Below are positions 62,844 to 64,000 of a DNA stretch of 64,000 nucleotides, in pieces. Source of the stretch: Candidatus Lachnoclostridium pullistercoris (GTDB lineage Bacteria; Bacillota; Clostridia; Lachnospirales; Lachnospiraceae); the NCBI GenBank assembly GCA_019119775.1, contig DWWL01000025.1:28121-92120 (forward strand), read 5' to 3'. The notes beneath the pieces are model-generated. The model made no database searches. It was not told the DNA's origin and saw only the letters and a list, made by a program, of their open reading frames with translations. Both the position numbers and the translations under genes were made by a program. Within the stretch, counting starts at the first letter, position 1; every line of letters starts with the position of its first letter.

Positions 62844-63167
62844 CTACTCCTTATGCTCCAACACTGCTTTTATCATGGCAAGTGCAAGCGTCTGTTTGCT
62901 GGGAGAAGTATCTTTCCAGAGTGCTTCTATCTCCCGGATGGTACTGATTTCGTTTTCTTCCAGTTCGTCTTGCAGAAGATAATCCGGCGAGATTTTCAGA
63001 GCCTTGCAAATGTCTATGAATACCGGCAGACTGGGCATTTTTACGCCACCCTCAATCTGCCGGAGGTAAGTAGCGTTGATATTGCACATTTCCGAGAGCC
63101 GGTCAGCAGTTAAGCCCCGGTCTTTCCTTACTGCGTTGATACGCTTCCCTAATCCGTTCTTTTCCAT
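62844..63167 (-). CDS. XRE-family transcriptional repressor
   Basis: Regulator of 107 residues. The helix-turn-helix is canonical (KRINAVRKDRGLTADRLSEMCNINATYLRQIEGGVKMPSLPVFIDICKALKISPDYLL, residues about 8-65), followed by a short helical tail likely used for dimerisation. The ATG at 63167 is used; a GTG three codons upstream is possible. It is divergent from the membrane-protein gene and probably represses it and itself from the shared AT-rich region. Confidence 0.88.
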   Translation of the reverse strand: MEKNGLGKRINAVRKDRGLTADRLSEMCNINATYLRQIEGGVKMPSLPVFIDICKALKISPDYLLQDELEENEISTIREIEALWKDTSPSKQTLALAMIKAVLEHKE

Positions 63168-63295
63168 AATCCACACCCATCTATTAGCTATCAGTTATCA
63201 TTTTGTACACTTTAAGACTATAATATGATTGCCGTTTTCAATAGCTTCTGATAGACTATAAGATATTAGCTTATAGCTTGTTGGAGGGTATGGAT
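63168..63295. promoter_or_regulatory. Divergent control region with XRE operator candidates
   Basis: AT-rich, 128 bases. It holds the inverted repeat CTATAAG-ATATTAG-CTTATAG (63256-63276) and repeated TAGCT(A/T)/ATTAGC elements (63183, 63239, 63264, 63272). A minus-strand promoter (TTATAG, 17 bases, TGATAA) is likely near 63192-63223. Confidence 0.5.
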
Positions 63296-64000
63296 ATGAA
63301 AAATGTTTGGAGAAAGCTGCGGGATAGTTGGCTGGACTTTTGGGAAGATGATGAACTGGACATGGACAAAAAGCATTTGAGCCAGCATGACAAACGTTCC
63401 CTGCTCTATGGAGGTTTTATGATAGGGGCTGTCACATTCGCTTTTATCTCAATTAGTATCATGGTAGGAAATGTATGGACGAGCCACCAAAACCAGAAAG
63501 ATATGGAAGAATTTTTAAGGACAGTTGTTACCTACATGGCAACGGCCACCGATGATGAATACGAAGAAATCGCCCAGACTATCCGGCATGATTTAGTGTA
63601 CAGCCAGTACGGGCAGGATATCGAAAATCTTATCCGTTATATCCCGAATACGGCTGATGGCTGCTGTCTGGAACGGGGCTTCCCGGAGCGTGTCAATCTG
63701 GTTTTCCTGAATACCGGCGAAGCCTATGGGCTGGAAATATTCGATAATACCGAGCCGATTGAAAGCCAACGAGAAAGAGGCGGCACAATGATTACCTCTG
63801 GTTACGATGAAATCAGCGAAGCACACTTGATGATGATGTCAAATCCCAATATGGACAGCGCCACCGCTTCTATTGACCGGGGACGGGGCATTGTGAGCGC
63901 CCACAAAATGAAAACGCATTTTTGTGATGATTGTATCCGGGAAATCCTGACTACTGTTGAAGATGAATTTATAGATGAAGCCGTGATTTATGACACCGAG
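63296..64000 (+). CDS. Membrane-anchored protein of unknown function (partial, runs off the window)
   Basis: 235 codons are open from the ATG at 63296 to the right edge. It starts with an acidic cytoplasmic part (WLDFWEDDELDMDKKHL) and has one transmembrane segment at residues about 41-63 (YGGFMIGAVTFAFISISIMV), then an extracytoplasmic region with two CxxC-like pairs (CCLERGF near 123, FCDDCIREIL near 214). A GGAGGG site lies eight bases upstream. No family is recognised; its position beside XRE regulators suggests a conserved element gene. Confidence 0.8.
   Translation, partial: MKNVWRKLRDSWLDFWEDDELDMDKKHLSQHDKRSLLYGGFMIGAVTFAFISISIMVGNVWTSHQNQKDMEEFLRTVVTYMATATDDEYEEIAQTIRHDLVYSQYGQDIENLIRYIPNTADGCCLERGFPERVNLVFLNTGEAYGLEIFDNTEPIESQRERGGTMITSGYDEISEAHLMMMSNPNMDSATASIDRGRGIVSAHKMKTHFCDDCIREILTTVEDEFIDEAVIYDTE

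Larger units (their letters stand above)
62197..64000. mobile_element. Probable left edge of an integrated mobile element (partial)
   Basis: Sequence character changes after the nitroreductase remnant: it is more AT-rich, has A/T-ending codons, and carries two small XRE-type regulators, a zinc-ribbon protein and a membrane-anchored protein with no match to core genes. Such sets are typical of the control ends of integrative conjugative elements. No integrase, relaxase or repeat end is visible, and the right end lies outside the window, so the element class is unproven. Confidence 0.5.

Noticed and set aside
1..64000. CRISPR array, rRNA or tRNA genes
   Set aside because: No regularly spaced repeats, no rRNA-like stretches and no cloverleaf with the usual GGTTCGAATCC arm were recognised.

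Overview
The window reads as a chromosomal segment of a Gram-positive anaerobe of the Bacillota, most likely a gut Lachnospiraceae/Clostridia-type genome. The evidence is a V-type ATP synthase operon, paired GlgC/GlgD, SpoVG, DnaD and DnaI-type replication proteins, a long-form PRPP synthetase, a SAM-I riboswitch before metK, YesM/YesN-type two-component genes, strong AGGAGG ribosome sites and many sigma-A promoters with 17-base spacing. Base composition is moderately GC-rich by eye (not computed), except at the right-hand end.

Layout. 1-2.3 kb: end of a V-ATPase operon (A, B, D). 2.4-8.3 kb: HAD phosphatase with a small upstream ORF, AraC regulator, NhaC antiporter, ZIP transporter, membrane glycosyltransferase. 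8.7-13.9 kb: murC, a DnaA-box cluster, dnaD and dnaI homologues, prs. 14.1-19.6 kb: Rpn/PD-(D/E)XK protein, an SbcC/YhaN-like plus SbcD/YhaO-like nuclease pair, asnS. 20-23.5 kb: glgC-glgD, spoVG, a Crp/Fnr regulator. 23.6-30.2 kb: trxA, family-4 uracil-DNA glycosylase, membrane protein plus M20 amidohydrolase, udk, LysR regulator, membrane protein. 30.3-31.0 kb: no credible protein, but a consensus promoter, several helices and a strong terminator, i.e. a candidate structured RNA of about 560 nt. 31.2-41.8 kb: asparaginase, split ThrE exporter, nucleotidyltransferase, a large secreted or anchored unknown, murA, SAM riboswitch-metK, transaldolase-like fsa, nagB. 42-47.8 kb: 15-bp tandem repeat, candidate small RNA, flavodoxin and TetR genes sharing an operator, OmpR-type two-component system, cardiolipin synthase. 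47.9-57.6 kb: FAD oxidoreductase, phosphohexomutase, YesM/YesN-type two-component pair facing a Fbp/Afu-type ABC transporter operon. 57.9-62 kb: pth-mfd and the stump of a nitroreductase gene.

From about 62.2 kb to the end the sequence changes character: it is more AT-rich, has small XRE regulators, a zinc-ribbon protein and an unfamiliar membrane-anchored protein. It begins where the nitroreductase gene is broken, which suggests the left edge of an integrated mobile element.

The most interesting items are the large RNA candidate, the TetR/flavodoxin operator set, the Crp/Fnr-type palindrome at about -41 of trxA next to a Crp/Fnr gene, the DnaA-box cluster before dnaD-dnaI, and the element junction after mfd. 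Family names come from recognised motifs and not from a database search.
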